64,000 bases of DNA from Shewanella ulleungensis (GCF_014648315.1 NZ_BMQW01000001.1:248001-312000), one strand, 5' to 3'; shown: positions 1 through 9,561, numbered from the stretch's first letter. Translations and numbers: made by a program. The notes: generated from the sequence alone by a model not told the origin.

Positions 1-132
1 AAAACTCTACATTAATAGTGAGCGAATCTATTAAAGGTAAAAACTAAACTTTATATTGCGAGTTATCGTCAGGAATAATAACTCGCAATAACGGCTGTTT
101 GTAAATTACCCCGTGAAAGCTTTATCGTAAAG

Positions 133-882
133 TTAACTCATTTTTCGAATAATGCTAATGGGTGCGATTCGTAAGAGCCAGTGTAATAATGCCCATGGAT
201 AACTAGGTACAAAAGCATTAGCTTTCTCTTTTTGTATAGCGTTAACCATGGCTTTACAGCCTGTTTCAGTATCGACTATAAACGGTACTGTTTTAACTTT
301 TTCATTGATTTCACTGCGAATAAAGCCCGGATGAACACAAGTGACTTTAATTGGTGTATTCATTACATCAATTCGAATCCCTTCAGTTAGCGAGGTGAGG
401 GCTGCTTTCGTGGCAGCGTAAACGGTCATTGCTCGTCTAAAACCGCGTACGGCACTAATGGATGAAATCGTCACTAAATGGCCGCTATTTTGTTCACGAA
501 AAATAGCCATTGCCGCTTCACATTGAGCTATAGCGGCAATAAAGTTGGTTTGTGCTGTTTGTAAATTGGCAGCAAAGAAACCTGTTCCAATCGAGGCGCC
601 TTTACCCATACCCGCATTGACAATGACTCGATCAAGTTGTCCCATTTCTTGCTTAAATTGGCTAAATACTTCAAATACTTGCGGATGATCGTTTACATCA
701 AGTGATTTAATCAGAACGGTTATATTGGGATTAATACTCAATAAGTGTTGTTTTAATTCTTCCAGACGCTCTAGTCGTCTAGCACACAAGGCTAAATTAT
801 GATTTTGTTTCGCAAACTCAATTGCCATGCCGCGGCCTAAACCAGAACTTGCCCCAGTGATTAATATATTAGTCCGTTTCAT
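133..882 (-). CDS. Short-chain dehydrogenase/reductase
   Basis: This is a 249-residue NAD(P)-dependent oxidoreductase of the classical SDR family. Visible are the cofactor-binding TGASSGLG loop (residues 9-16), NAG (89-91), and the catalytic Ser-141 (or Ser-143), Tyr-155 and Lys-159 in YAATK. The C-terminus (PWALLHWLLRIAP) is hydrophobic and may touch the membrane. It lies 73 bp downstream of the histidine phosphatase gene on the same strand, so it is probably the last gene of the acyl-CoA dehydrogenase operon, although that gap allows a separate promoter. The substrate cannot be read from the sequence; a hydroxyacyl or ketoacyl compound is inferred from the neighbours. Confidence 0.85.
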   Translation of the reverse strand: MKRTNILITGASSGLGRGMAIEFAKQNHNLALCARRLERLEELKQHLLSINPNITVLIKSLDVNDHPQVFEVFSQFKQEMGQLDRVIVNAGMGKGASIGTGFFAANLQTAQTNFIAAIAQCEAAMAIFREQNSGHLVTISSISAVRGFRRAMTVYAATKAALTSLTEGIRIDVMNTPIKVTCVHPGFIRSEINEKVKTVPFIVDTETGCKAMVNAIQKEKANAFVPSYPWALLHWLLRIAPISIIRKMS

Positions 883-955
883 TATCTACTCATTATTATT
901 CTTAGGTATTAAATACTCATAACGTTATGAGTATCACTTGTGGTTCATTTGAAAG

Positions 956-1657
956 TTAAATTAAACTGTATAAATGTTTCTGTGTACCATCAAAATAACC
1001 ATGTTCGTTTAACGTTATTACACTCAATCGTTGTCGTTTAATGTGTAATTGAGTGACGCTGCAATTAACTAATTTTTTGTTAATGTTGAAAAATTGTGAT
1101 TCAGGTATCGATAATGTTTGCATTACTGCAGCACTTATTACGCCTCCAGAGGTGTAAACAAATACCGTGTCATCATCAGCGGTTTGTTCAATAAGTTGAG
1201 TTAATCCGTTTGCAATCCTTTGATTAAATTGTTGCCATGATTCGCTATATTGAGCGCTATTGTCTGCATGTTGCCACTGTTTAATTGCTTGGCTAAAAAG
1301 CTCAATAAAGGCTCTGGTCGGCGAAGGTTGCTGGCTAAGGTATTGTTTCATTGTGTCTGGGTGAGCTAAATCCGGTCGGTAAACGGCAATAACGTCTTCA
1401 TGATTAAATTCATTCCAGGCTGCACTAATTTGCAACGAATCGTGTAATAACGGAGGTGATAATGCCGCTAAACATGCATTACGAGTTTGTTGGTGGCGAG
1501 TCATATTGCCACAAATAACATGGCTAGGTTGTATATTGCGCTGGTTAAAGTGTTCCGCTAAATGTCTAGCCTGGCTATGACCAAGAGTCGACAAATTGTC
1601 GTAATTATCGCTGCCAAAGCTTGCTTGGCCATGGCGGATTAAATATATGTTTGCCAT
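956..1657 (-). CDS. Histidine phosphatase (phosphoglycerate mutase-like) family protein
   Basis: This is a protein of about 233 residues. The RHG phosphate-pocket motif appears in YLIRHGQASFG at the N-terminus, with a further pocket arginine in GNMTRHQQT. I chose the ATG at 1657 because it places the first strand (MANIYLIRHGQ) at the N-terminus and leaves 2 bp to the upstream kinase gene; the longer frame to 1720 would overlap that gene. The usual second catalytic histidine (HGG) is replaced by TSGG, so the phosphatase activity may be altered. It sits in the acyl-CoA dehydrogenase / kinase operon, where dephosphorylating a pathway intermediate is conceivable but unproven. Confidence 0.8.
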   Translation of the reverse strand: MANIYLIRHGQASFGSDNYDNLSTLGHSQARHLAEHFNQRNIQPSHVICGNMTRHQQTRNACLAALSPPLLHDSLQISAAWNEFNHEDVIAVYRPDLAHPDTMKQYLSQQPSPTRAFIELFSQAIKQWQHADNSAQYSESWQQFNQRIANGLTQLIEQTADDDTVFVYTSGGVISAAVMQTLSIPESQFFNINKKLVNCSVTQLHIKRQRLSVITLNEHGYFDGTQKHLYSLI

Positions 1658-1659
1658 GG

Positions 1660-2727
1660 TTATCCCTGTTGTTTCATTGTTCGATGACAACGCCACATTA
1701 AGTAATGTGAGAAAATCCAAAATTGTTTAAATGCTGGATTACGCGTTTGTTTGTGGTGATAGCGATAATAAATTTGTTGCACAATGCCAGCTAAACGGAA
1801 CAAACCAAACACTTCATAAAAGCGAAAGTCATCGATTGTGATGTCCATTTTGTCACAATAATATTCAACCACTTGTTTACGAGTCAACATACCATCAAGG
1901 TGTGTTGGTTGGCGCCTGGTCATTTGTGCTAAAAAGTCATCATCAGCTTCAACCCAGTAGGCCAAAGTATTGCCTAAATCCATTAATGGATTACCTAACG
2001 TTGCCAACTCCCAATCGAGTACGCCATTCACTGTACTGATGTCATCTTGATCTAATACCACATTATCAAAGCGAAAATCATTATGGGTTAAGCAAATTGT
2101 TTCTTGTGTTGGTTTATGTGTTTGTAACCAAGCCATCACTTTTTTGCCCGATGGAACATTCCAAGTTTTAGCTTGAGTATAGCGTTGGCTCCAACCATCA
2201 ATTTGGCGTTGGGTGTAACCTTCACCCTTACCAAGGTGATTGAGGTTTGCGGCGTCAACATCCACTTTATGCAATTCAATTAAACAGTCGATGACATTGG
2301 TGCACAAGGTTTTTGCCTGTTGTGTACCAACATTTAACCCTTTGGGTAAATTTTGTCTTGGAATGATGCCATTTAATTTTTCCATAACATAAAATTCAGT
2401 CCCCAACACGCTCTCGTCTTCGCAATGTGCAAGCATGGCTGGTACATACGGATAAACAGGTTTTAGTGCTTGTTGTAATCGATACTCGCGGCCCATGTCG
2501 TGAGCGCCTTTGGCTTTTGTACCCATCGGCGCCCTACGTAATATGAGTTCACAATTGTCGTATGTTAGACAATAAGTCCAATTAGAAGCTCCGCCAGTGT
2601 ATTGGGTTATTTTAAGATCGCCTTCAAGTCCGCCAATATGCTGTGTTAACCAAGCGCTAATAACGTCAGGGTCAAGTTCTTCACCAGTGCGAACGGATTT
2701 TGCTTTATCTAAATACTGTTGGTTCAT
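1660..2727 (-). CDS. APH-type phosphotransferase, ACAD10/11-associated kinase-like
   Basis: This 355-residue protein has the aminoglycoside phosphotransferase / kinase-like fold. It shows the catalytic-loop motif LTHNDFRFDN and the metal-binding motif VLDWELATLGNP. That version is typical of the kinase domain fused to acyl-CoA dehydrogenase in animal ACAD10/11 and of bacterial LvaA-type 4-hydroxyacyl-CoA kinases. It overlaps the upstream SDR gene by 4 bp and is 2 bp from the downstream phosphatase gene, which indicates translational coupling. I infer that it phosphorylates a hydroxyacyl-CoA that the co-encoded dehydrogenase-like enzyme then handles. Antibiotic resistance is unlikely from this context. 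Confidence 0.8.
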   Translation of the reverse strand: MNQQYLDKAKSVRTGEELDPDVISAWLTQHIGGLEGDLKITQYTGGASNWTYCLTYDNCELILRRAPMGTKAKGAHDMGREYRLQQALKPVYPYVPAMLAHCEDESVLGTEFYVMEKLNGIIPRQNLPKGLNVGTQQAKTLCTNVIDCLIELHKVDVDAANLNHLGKGEGYTQRQIDGWSQRYTQAKTWNVPSGKKVMAWLQTHKPTQETICLTHNDFRFDNVVLDQDDISTVNGVLDWELATLGNPLMDLGNTLAYWVEADDDFLAQMTRRQPTHLDGMLTRKQVVEYYCDKMDITIDDFRFYEVFGLFRLAGIVQQIYYRYHHKQTRNPAFKQFWIFSHYLMWRCHRTMKQQG

Positions 2728-3575
2728 TTAGTGTGCTCATCCCCTAACAATTGTCTCAATCGAAGTGTTTGCTTTAATACCAAATTAAAATACCAGTGAA
2801 GCGGAAGTAAACGTTTTAATAGATATAAACGCTTGCCTTGTTGGTGTGTTAGTAATAAAAATTGCTTATTTACTTCACCTTTATATGCAATGTTGGCGAC
2901 TTGTGCTGCATTAATAGGAGATTTATCAAAGAGTTTACCCAGTAATTTCTCCATGGTTGGAAGCTGTGTACGTAAACTATTACCGAGATTAGTTTTAAAA
3001 AATCCTGGGCATAATACGCTGACATTAATATTATGATCAGCAAGTTCAAGTAGCATTGTTTCTGACAATGACACTACAGCAGCTTTTGAAGCGTTATAAC
3101 TCGACATAAATGGAATAGGTGTTAAGCCTGCTTGCGAGGCTACGTTAAGTATACTGCCATAGCCTTGTTGTTTAAAAATAGGGATAAATTGCTGGCACAT
3201 ATTCACAATACCAAACACGTTGATCTCCATTACCCAGCGCCATTGCAACATAGGTTCAACATCAATTTTGTCTGCGGAGGCAACACCGGCGTTGTTCACT
3301 AATAAGTCAATATGTTGCCAACGTAATTGTAAGGTCTCCAGCAATGCGGTAATACTGTCTGTTTTGGTGATATCGCAAGGAACAAAAAAAGCTTTTCCAC
3401 CAAGTGCTACTATTTCATTGCATACTTGCTCACCAGCTTGCAGATTGATATCTGCAACACAGACTTCGGCATGCTGACTGGCCCATTTAAGAGCTAACGC
3501 CTTGCCTAAACCTGATGCTGCGCCGGTAATGAGCACATGTTGCTGTTGTTTTATTGGTTTCATTACCATCACCAT
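2724..3575 (-). CDS. Short-chain dehydrogenase/reductase
   Basis: This is a 283-residue classical SDR. TGAASGLG (residues 17-24), NNAG (94-97) and the triad Ser-147 / Tyr-160 / Lys-164 (YNASK) are all present with normal spacing. The start overlaps the upstream acyl-CoA dehydrogenase stop by one base, and the end overlaps the kinase start by 4 bp, so all three are probably translated from one transcript. Several in-frame ATG codons occur at the beginning (MVMVMK), so the exact start is uncertain by up to four residues. The likely role is oxidation or reduction of a hydroxy/keto fatty-acid intermediate, inferred from the operon. Confidence 0.85.
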   Translation of the reverse strand: MVMVMKPIKQQQHVLITGAASGLGKALALKWASQHAEVCVADINLQAGEQVCNEIVALGGKAFFVPCDITKTDSITALLETLQLRWQHIDLLVNNAGVASADKIDVEPMLQWRWVMEINVFGIVNMCQQFIPIFKQQGYGSILNVASQAGLTPIPFMSSYNASKAAVVSLSETMLLELADHNINVSVLCPGFFKTNLGNSLRTQLPTMEKLLGKLFDKSPINAAQVANIAYKGEVNKQFLLLTHQQGKRLYLLKRLLPLHWYFNLVLKQTLRLRQLLGDEHTK

Positions 3576-4795
3576 TATTTGTATTTAGCTAATTCAAGAC
3601 GTGACACCATTGCCATGTGCACTTCATCTGGTCCGTCTGCTAAACGTAAGCTGCGTGCCATTGTGGCAAAACCGGCCAATGGAGAGTCATGATTCATCCC
3701 CGCACCACCGTAAAGTTGAATAGCCATATCAACCACTTGGGTTAACATATTGGGTACGACCACTTTGATAGCAGATATATCGGTCATGGCATGTTTTACA
3801 CCCAGATTGTCGATTTTCCACGCGGCATTAAGGGTTAATAATCGTGCTTGTTCAATGCTCATACGAGCTTGAGCTATTCGCTCTAAATTTCCCCCAAGCT
3901 TAATAATGGGCTGGCCGAAGGCAACGCGAGATAAACCGCGTTCAATTGCTAAGGCTAAAGCGCGTTCAGCCGCACCGATGGCTCGCATACAGTGGTGAAT
4001 TCGGCCTGGTCCTAAACGACCTTGTGCAATTTCAAATCCTTTTCCTAATCCCATAATGACATTGCTTTTAGGTACACGGACATTAATGAGCTCCATTTCA
4101 CCATGACCATAGGGGGCATCAAAGTCACCATAAGCGGTTAACATGCGGGTGATGTTGACACCTGGAGTATTAACAGGCACTAATACCATACTGTGGCGTT
4201 GATGCTTAGGTGCGTCTGGATGAGATAGGCCCATAAATATCATAACGTTACTATTTGGGTGACCTAAGCCGGTAGACCACCATTTACGGCCATTAACAAT
4301 GACATCGTCGCCGTCTTCAATGATAGTTGCCTGCATGTTTGTGGCATCCGAGGACGCTACATCTGGTTCCGTCATGGCAAACACTGAACGAATATCTCCC
4401 GCAAGCAACGGATTTAGCCATTGATTTTGTTGTTGTTCATTACCAAAATGATAGAGCACCTCCATGTTGCCTGTGTCGGGGGCATTGCAGTTAAAAATTT
4501 CGGGAGCTAAAATTGATCGTCCCATTTCTTCAGCTAATGGTGCGTATTCAACACAAGTTAAACCTTGGCCGAGAGTGGCGTCTGGTAAAAATAGATTCCA
4601 TAACCCTTTAGCTTTTGCTTGTGATTTTAACGTTTCTATTTGAGGTAATAACTGCCATTGAGTCCAATCACTGCTGTGGTTAATGCGTCTGTTTTGCGCG
4701 AGTAATTCAGCTTCAATAGGCAATATTTGTTCATCTATGAATGATTTCACTTTCGCTAGATATTGTTGTGATTTTTCTGTCGCGTAAATATTCAT
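3575..4795 (-). CDS. Acyl-CoA dehydrogenase family protein, ACAD10/11 type
   Basis: This 406-residue FAD-dependent acyl-CoA dehydrogenase family protein shows the FAD/acyl-binding segment around VFAMTEPDVASSDATN and the C-terminal helical domain ending LYGGAGMNHDSPLAG. The C-terminal motif RLADGPDEVH replaces the YEGT motif of ordinary fatty-acyl-CoA dehydrogenases. The same motif marks ACAD10/11, in which phosphate is eliminated from a 4-phosphoacyl-CoA. It is the first gene of the operon and is divergent from a LysR regulator across a 175-bp gap. The family assignment is firm; the 4-hydroxy-acid role is inferred. Confidence 0.9.
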   Translation of the reverse strand: MNIYATEKSQQYLAKVKSFIDEQILPIEAELLAQNRRINHSSDWTQWQLLPQIETLKSQAKAKGLWNLFLPDATLGQGLTCVEYAPLAEEMGRSILAPEIFNCNAPDTGNMEVLYHFGNEQQQNQWLNPLLAGDIRSVFAMTEPDVASSDATNMQATIIEDGDDVIVNGRKWWSTGLGHPNSNVMIFMGLSHPDAPKHQRHSMVLVPVNTPGVNITRMLTAYGDFDAPYGHGEMELINVRVPKSNVIMGLGKGFEIAQGRLGPGRIHHCMRAIGAAERALALAIERGLSRVAFGQPIIKLGGNLERIAQARMSIEQARLLTLNAAWKIDNLGVKHAMTDISAIKVVVPNMLTQVVDMAIQLYGGAGMNHDSPLAGFATMARSLRLADGPDEVHMAMVSRLELAKYK

Positions 4796-4970
4796 CTTTA
4801 TACCTTTGTGACCTAAACGTAAAAAACCACGATTAATGTGATCTGTTAACCATATGTTGTCAGCATAACGTAGTAATGAAAGTGAATGAAATGAAATAAC
4901 ATGCTAGATTATGATGAATACAGTTCATTGTTGTTATGCAGCACATTCGTTGTTTATTCTTGAGGTCAAT

Positions 4971-5912
4971 ATGGCAGATACAAAAGCAATACAACAACTT
5001 GATTTAAATTTACTCAAGATATTTGAAGCTCTGTACTTTGAACAGAATATGACAACGGCGGCTAAAACGTTATTCATTACGCCATCAGCAGTGAGTCACG
5101 CCATAAAGCGCTTACGGTTAGTGTTAAACGACGCGTTATTTGTACGTCAAGGTCAGCAAATGCAACCTACTGCGGCATGCCAGCGCATGGCACCTCAGTT
5201 GATTAATGCGTTAAATCGTATAAGAGAAGTGTTGCAACAATGTGGTGAGTTTGACCCATTAACTACAGAGCAAACATTCACTATTGCTATTCATGAAGCA
5301 TTAGAAAGCCAAATAATGCCAGCGCTCATTAATCACGTTGCTGAGTTAATACCGCAAGCTAACATTGCCAGTATCGCACTCTCTCGAGAGCACATTGCAC
5401 GCCAACTTGCTAATGGTGAAATTGATTTAGCCATTGATGTTGCTAGAGCGGTTAATGCTCCATTGATGCACAGTCCTTTGTTATCTGATCCATTTTGTGT
5501 ATTAATTGATCCCTTGCATCATAAAGCTTGTAGCACTGAACTCAGTCAACAAAGTTACTTATTAGCTGAACATATTGCGGTATCTAGTCGACCAACAGGG
5601 AGGGTAATGGAGGATTTACTATTACAACAGCAAGGGGTTAATCGGCATATTAAATACCGATGTCAAACTTATCAAACCGCGGCGAAAATTGTGACTAATA
5701 CGAAGTTGATGCTAACGTTACCTCGCTCTATTGCTGCGCAGTTTTCGGTTTCAAATTTAAAAGCATATTCGATGCCATTTACCTTGACCGACATTGACAC
5801 TCATTTATATTGGCATAGTAATACACAATCAGATCATGCGCTTATCTGGCTTCGGCAACAAATTAAAATCGCAGTAGAACAGTCAAACTTAGTCAGATTT
5901 GAAAATATATAG
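4971..5912 (+). CDS. LysR-family transcriptional regulator
   Basis: This 313-residue protein has an N-terminal winged helix-turn-helix (DLNLLKIFEALYFEQNM, then TAAKTLFITPSAVSHAIKRL) and a LysR substrate-binding domain. I chose the ATG at 4971 because it follows a TGAGG ribosome site and aligns with the family start; the frame also runs back to 4911. The gene is divergent from the acyl-CoA dehydrogenase operon, the usual layout for a LysR regulator and its target. The shared 175-bp intergenic region probably contains both promoters. The inducer is unknown. Confidence 0.88.
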   Translation: MADTKAIQQLDLNLLKIFEALYFEQNMTTAAKTLFITPSAVSHAIKRLRLVLNDALFVRQGQQMQPTAACQRMAPQLINALNRIREVLQQCGEFDPLTTEQTFTIAIHEALESQIMPALINHVAELIPQANIASIALSREHIARQLANGEIDLAIDVARAVNAPLMHSPLLSDPFCVLIDPLHHKACSTELSQQSYLLAEHIAVSSRPTGRVMEDLLLQQQGVNRHIKYRCQTYQTAAKIVTNTKLMLTLPRSIAAQFSVSNLKAYSMPFTLTDIDTHLYWHSNTQSDHALIWLRQQIKIAVEQSNLVRFENI

Positions 5913-6037
5913 TGAATACTATTTTGCTCACAGAATATTAAAATATACTTAATTTAAACATACGAAAGACTCTACAATCAATAGTGTTAACACATGTAAG
6001 AATGGCGATCAGCCTTCATTCATAAGTGAGGCGATAT

Positions 6038-7162
6038 TTGAAGATTAACCTCTTAAGTGCGGCAGCTCCGTTCACTAAGTTACGTTATAGGCATTATCAA
6101 ATTCATCATTTGTTATTGCCATATGCGTTGTATACGTTGTGTGTGGTGCCTATTTATTTATTTTTTATAGTGTCTGATATTTACCATATACAGTCTTATC
6201 TTTGGCTCGTTATCGGCGTTAAGATTTTTCTTTCCTTAGCTTGTGTGTGCATTTTGTTATTACTTAGGCACAGAGCGCCGCATTACTTAGAACTTGGCGA
6301 GTTTGTTTTAGTGTTTAGTGTGTTTTCATCGTTCACTTATGTTGCGCAGTACGCTATGTACCTCGGTCATTCACATTATCAATTAGCCGGTTTACTAGTA
6401 TTAGTGTATGTGGGAGCACTATCCCGTTTGGGCTTTAGCAAAGCCTGGCTATTATTGACATTAATGTTGTTAACACATGTCGTGCTGATTTCTTCGGTAA
6501 AACTTAGCCAAGATTTTGTAAACGGTTTAGATAATTTGATGATATTTTTGGCCGTTTACTTTATTGCTGTTGTGGCATGTCTAAGGCGAGAGTCCGAATC
6601 TCAAAAAAGTTTCTTAAGTTTTATTCAAATTAGAAACCAACAATTGTCTCTAAGAAAAAGCCAACATATTTTGTCTAAACAAAATCAAACAGATCCGCTG
6701 ACGGGCTTAAATAATCGGTTATTTTTATCAGCTAATTTGGAGCGAATTTCAAGTCGTGCTCAACAACTGTCTGTTTTAATGATAGACATTGATAATTTTA
6801 AGATGATTAATGATACATACGGACACCCATTTGGTGATGAAGTGATTTTACGGGTTGCCGCCACCATTAAGCTCCATTGTCATGAACGTAATAAAGTATG
6901 TGTTCGTTATGGTGGTGAAGAGTTTCTGTGTTTGTTCATCGATTTGTCTCCAATACAATGTCACAAAATCGCCCATGATATGTGTGATGCGATTGCAGAA
7001 TTAACTTGGCCAATAAATAAATTATTAGTGACAGTGTCTGTTGGCTTGGCTTCAAAACATGCCGAAGATAAAGGCGATTTTCATTTAATAAAACAAGCAG
7101 ATTTAGCGTTGTACCAAGCCAAACAGGCTGGTAAGAATCAAGTTGCGGTATATGCTGATTAG
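6038..7162 (+). CDS. Membrane-bound diguanylate cyclase (GGDEF)
   Basis: This is a protein of about 374 residues. The N-terminal half holds about six hydrophobic segments with little soluble loop, followed by a linker and a C-terminal GGDEF domain with an intact GGEEF active-site motif (RYGGEEF, near residue 291) and the DPLTGLNNR entry motif. It should make cyclic di-GMP from two GTP at the inner membrane. The RxxD inhibitory site five residues before GGEEF is absent. I prefer the TTG at 6038, which follows a GAGG site by six bases, over the GTG at 6026, which has no ribosome site. The sensory ligand is unknown. Confidence 0.85.
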   Translation: MKINLLSAAAPFTKLRYRHYQIHHLLLPYALYTLCVVPIYLFFIVSDIYHIQSYLWLVIGVKIFLSLACVCILLLLRHRAPHYLELGEFVLVFSVFSSFTYVAQYAMYLGHSHYQLAGLLVLVYVGALSRLGFSKAWLLLTLMLLTHVVLISSVKLSQDFVNGLDNLMIFLAVYFIAVVACLRRESESQKSFLSFIQIRNQQLSLRKSQHILSKQNQTDPLTGLNNRLFLSANLERISSRAQQLSVLMIDIDNFKMINDTYGHPFGDEVILRVAATIKLHCHERNKVCVRYGGEEFLCLFIDLSPIQCHKIAHDMCDAIAELTWPINKLLVTVSVGLASKHAEDKGDFHLIKQADLALYQAKQAGKNQVAVYAD

Positions 7163-7489
7163 GCGAATCTTACTTTTATACAGAGCCAGTAATATTTAAA
7201 TAATCACTTTGCCATGTGTTACTGATCTTTTGCCTACATTATTGGATGTTCGCTAGAATCGAATCTCTTCATCACTTCTGCCTTACATACAAACTTTAAC
7301 ATCTTAAAAAAATATACAGCACATCACGTTCAGTTATCAAAAAATCATCCGATATAAATTAACCACTTTGATTGACAAATAAGCACTTAAGCGCAACAGT
7401 TATTTATGCTTAAACAATATGTGTTAAAGAAAAAATTGTGTTTATTCATCAATAAAAATAAGTATAAATCATAAAGAGATGGTGCATGT
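7163..7489. other. Gene-free interval before the chemoreceptor gene
   Basis: No coding frame of note occurs in these 327 bases. A TTGACA hexamer lies at 7372-7377, but I see no well-placed -10 partner. A flagellar sigma-28 site was looked for and not convincingly found. The promoter of the chemoreceptor gene should be here. Confidence 0.5.
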
Positions 7490-9136
7490 ATGAATACGTT
7501 TAATCAGTTGTTCCGTAAAACAACAATTGCCAATAGGTTAATGGGGATGTTGGCATTAGCCATTATTGCTACTGTCATTGTTTTTTGGTTTTCACTTAAT
7601 CGAGTCGAGTCTGTTTTAGTGGGGGAGAAAGAGGCCAAGTTGCATGCGCTTGTTGATGCAGCAGTAACTATTGCTGATAAATTTTACCAAGACAGCCAAT
7701 CAAATCTGTTAACTGAACCCGCTGCTAAAGCGATGGCGTTAGCCGCGATAGATAAACTACGTTACTCGGGAAATGAATATTATTTTAGTATTGATACCCA
7801 AGGCACCATGATCCAACATGCATTTGCAAAACAGTTAGTGAATACCTCAGTCAGAGGAATGAAAGATCCGGACGGAGTGGCTTTATTTGAATTAATGATA
7901 CAAGGGACTGAAAACCAAGACACTGTGCGTGTAGATTATATGTGGAATAAACCTCAACAAGAACAACCAAGTCCTAAAATGTCAGTAGTTAAACGTTTTA
8001 GACCTTGGGGATGGATTATTGGTACAGGTATCTATGTTGATGATATTCAAACTGACAAACGACAATTTATTAGTGACTATTTATTATTACTTGTGTTGGT
8101 TTGGTTGCCTGTTATTGCGCTGCTGTATTTTATCGTTCGCAGTGTTTCTGTCCCAATGCGAGAAACTATTAGTGCATTTGAAAACATCGCTAAAGGGGAA
8201 GGAGACTTAACGTTACGTTTGTCAGAAGAGGGTGATGATGAGTTAAAGCAAATAGCGCATCACTTCAACGTATTTACCAGCAAAATTCAAAAAGTCATTA
8301 AATCAGTTGGCGAGTCAGTCAACGAGTCTGGTCGATTAGCAAAAGACATGTCTATTGTTGCTGAAAAGGCTAATCAAATATCGGTTAATGTCCAAGCTGA
8401 GACAGAGAATGTTGCTACAGCGATAAACCAAATGTCGATGACGGCCGCAGAAGTTGCATCCAATGCTAAATTAGCTGCAGACAGCACACATGAAGCCGAC
8501 AGTGAAGCTGATATATCAGCAGAAGTCGTCGATAAAGCAATGAAGAAAATTACTGAGCTTTCTACTGAACTCATCTCAACAGAGGAAGTGGCAAAAGGGC
8601 TGCAAGTCAGCTCTAGTAAAATAGGTCAGATATTAGATGTGATAGTGGGTATTGCTGATCAAACAAATTTATTGGCTTTAAATGCCGCAATTGAAGCTGC
8701 GAGAGCTGGTGAAGCTGGTCGAGGTTTCGCTGTTGTTGCAGATGAGGTCCGTACATTGGCTAGTCGCACCCAAGCATCCACCAATGAAATTAACCAAATT
8801 ATCGATGCGATTCGTTCTGCAGTTGATACGGTTAATGCATCTGTCGCGCGTGCTAAAACCAAATCAACAGAGACGGTGAATGATACTCAACAAGTTGTTG
8901 GTGCCTTAAATAATATAAAATTATCCATTGGACAGATTTCACAAATGAACATTCAAATTGCGACCGCTACAGAAGAGCAAAATGCAGTGATTGCAGAGCT
9001 CAATATGAATATAACTCGCATCAGTGATATGTCGTTAGAGAACAGAACTCAAAATGAACAGATAAATAAAAGTAGTGTGGCTATTGAACAGGGTTCAGAG
9101 CGTCTTGATACTCTTATTGAGCAATTTAAGGTGTAA
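7490..9136 (+). CDS. Methyl-accepting chemotaxis protein with Cache sensor
   Basis: This 548-residue transmembrane chemoreceptor has a first membrane helix at about residues 15-36. The periplasmic single-Cache type domain spans roughly 40-185 (contains [11 protein letters not shown] and GMKDPDG). A second helix lies at about 196-218, followed by a HAMP linker. The cytoplasmic signalling hairpin has the highly conserved tip motif [20 protein letters not shown] and flanking methylation helices. It relays ligand binding to CheA/CheW. The ligand is unknown; single-Cache receptors often bind small organic acids. It stands alone, with a stem-loop just after the stop. Confidence 0.93.
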   Translation: MNTFNQLFRKTTIANRLMGMLALAIIATVIVFWFSLNRVESVLVGEKEAKLHALVDAAVTIADKFYQDSQSNLLTEPAAKAMALAAIDKLRYSGNEYYFSIDTQGTMIQHAFAKQLVNTSVRGMKDPDGVALFELMIQGTENQDTVRVDYMWNKPQQEQPSPKMSVVKRFRPWGWIIGTGIYVDDIQTDKRQFISDYLLLLVLVWLPVIALLYFIVRSVSVPMRETISAFENIAKGEGDLTLRLSEEGDDELKQIAHHFNVFTSKIQKVIKSVGESVNESGRLAKDMSIVAEKANQISVNVQAETENVATAINQMSMTAAEVASNAKLAADSTHEADSEADISAEVVDKAMKKITELSTELISTEEVAKGLQVSSSKIGQILDVIVGIADQTNLLALNAAIEAARAGEAGRGFAVVADEVRTLASRTQASTNEINQIIDAIRSAVDTVNASVARAKTKSTETVNDTQQVVGALNNIKLSIGQISQMNIQIATATEEQNAVIAELNMNITRISDMSLENRTQNEQINKSSVAIEQGSERLDTLIEQFKV

Positions 9137-9181
9137 AACGATATTGAAGATAGCTGTTGTTATCTGCGTATTAACATAAGG

Positions 9182-9217
9182 TTTAAGTCGTCAATGGTGC
9201 TAATTTGACGACTTAAA
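9182..9217. terminator. Stem-loop between convergent genes
   Basis: A 13-bp perfect inverted repeat (TTTAAGTCGTCAA and its complement, loop about 10 nt) lies between the chemoreceptor gene and the convergent small gene. It has no long T tract but is placed to end transcription from both sides. Confidence 0.55.
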
Positions 9218-9246
9218 TAATCTCAAATATAAGCTATGGTTAAATA

Positions 9247-9561
9247 TTATTGAGACATCTGTACCATAATATTAATGACGTCTTGATATGAAATATTATA
9301 TTGACGAGATAAATTAATGATTTTGGTTTTATAGGTTTGGATATGTTCTTGTTTAACAAGATCGGATTGTTTCTGCTCTACAATCTCATTGACTGATTCT
9401 TGTAAAATCAATAAGCGGCGCAAGCTGTAATCTAACGAATTGATGTATGCCGTCATCTGTTGCTTGTTACGGGCATTTTCAAGATTTGAGGTTGTGCGTT
9501 GCTCAAAATCTAATTCGTCAAACGCATTCATCATTTGTTGTAAATTTAAATCGTTGCTCAT
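9247..9561 (-). CDS. Small helical protein of unknown function
   Basis: This 104-residue protein is predicted by eye to be almost entirely helical and rich in Gln, Asn and Leu, with no signal peptide or membrane segment. The C-terminal stretch LSRQYNISYQDVINIM loosely recalls the segment ending the dimerisation region of H-NS/MvaT-type proteins, but no DNA-binding domain follows. I do not recognise a specific family. It is transcribed alone, convergent with the chemoreceptor gene and divergent from the RraA-like gene. Confidence 0.7.
   Translation of the reverse strand: MSNDLNLQQMMNAFDELDFEQRTTSNLENARNKQQMTAYINSLDYSLRRLLILQESVNEIVEQKQSDLVKQEHIQTYKTKIINLSRQYNISYQDVINIMVQMSQ

Noticed and set aside
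3220-3477. Plus-strand frame inside the minus-strand SDR gene
   Set aside because: Shadow frame of a well-supported gene; no ribosome site or family motif.
7329-7355. Flagellar sigma-28 promoter for the chemoreceptor
   Set aside because: TCCGATAT resembles part of the -10 element, but no TAAA-type -35 lies at the right distance.
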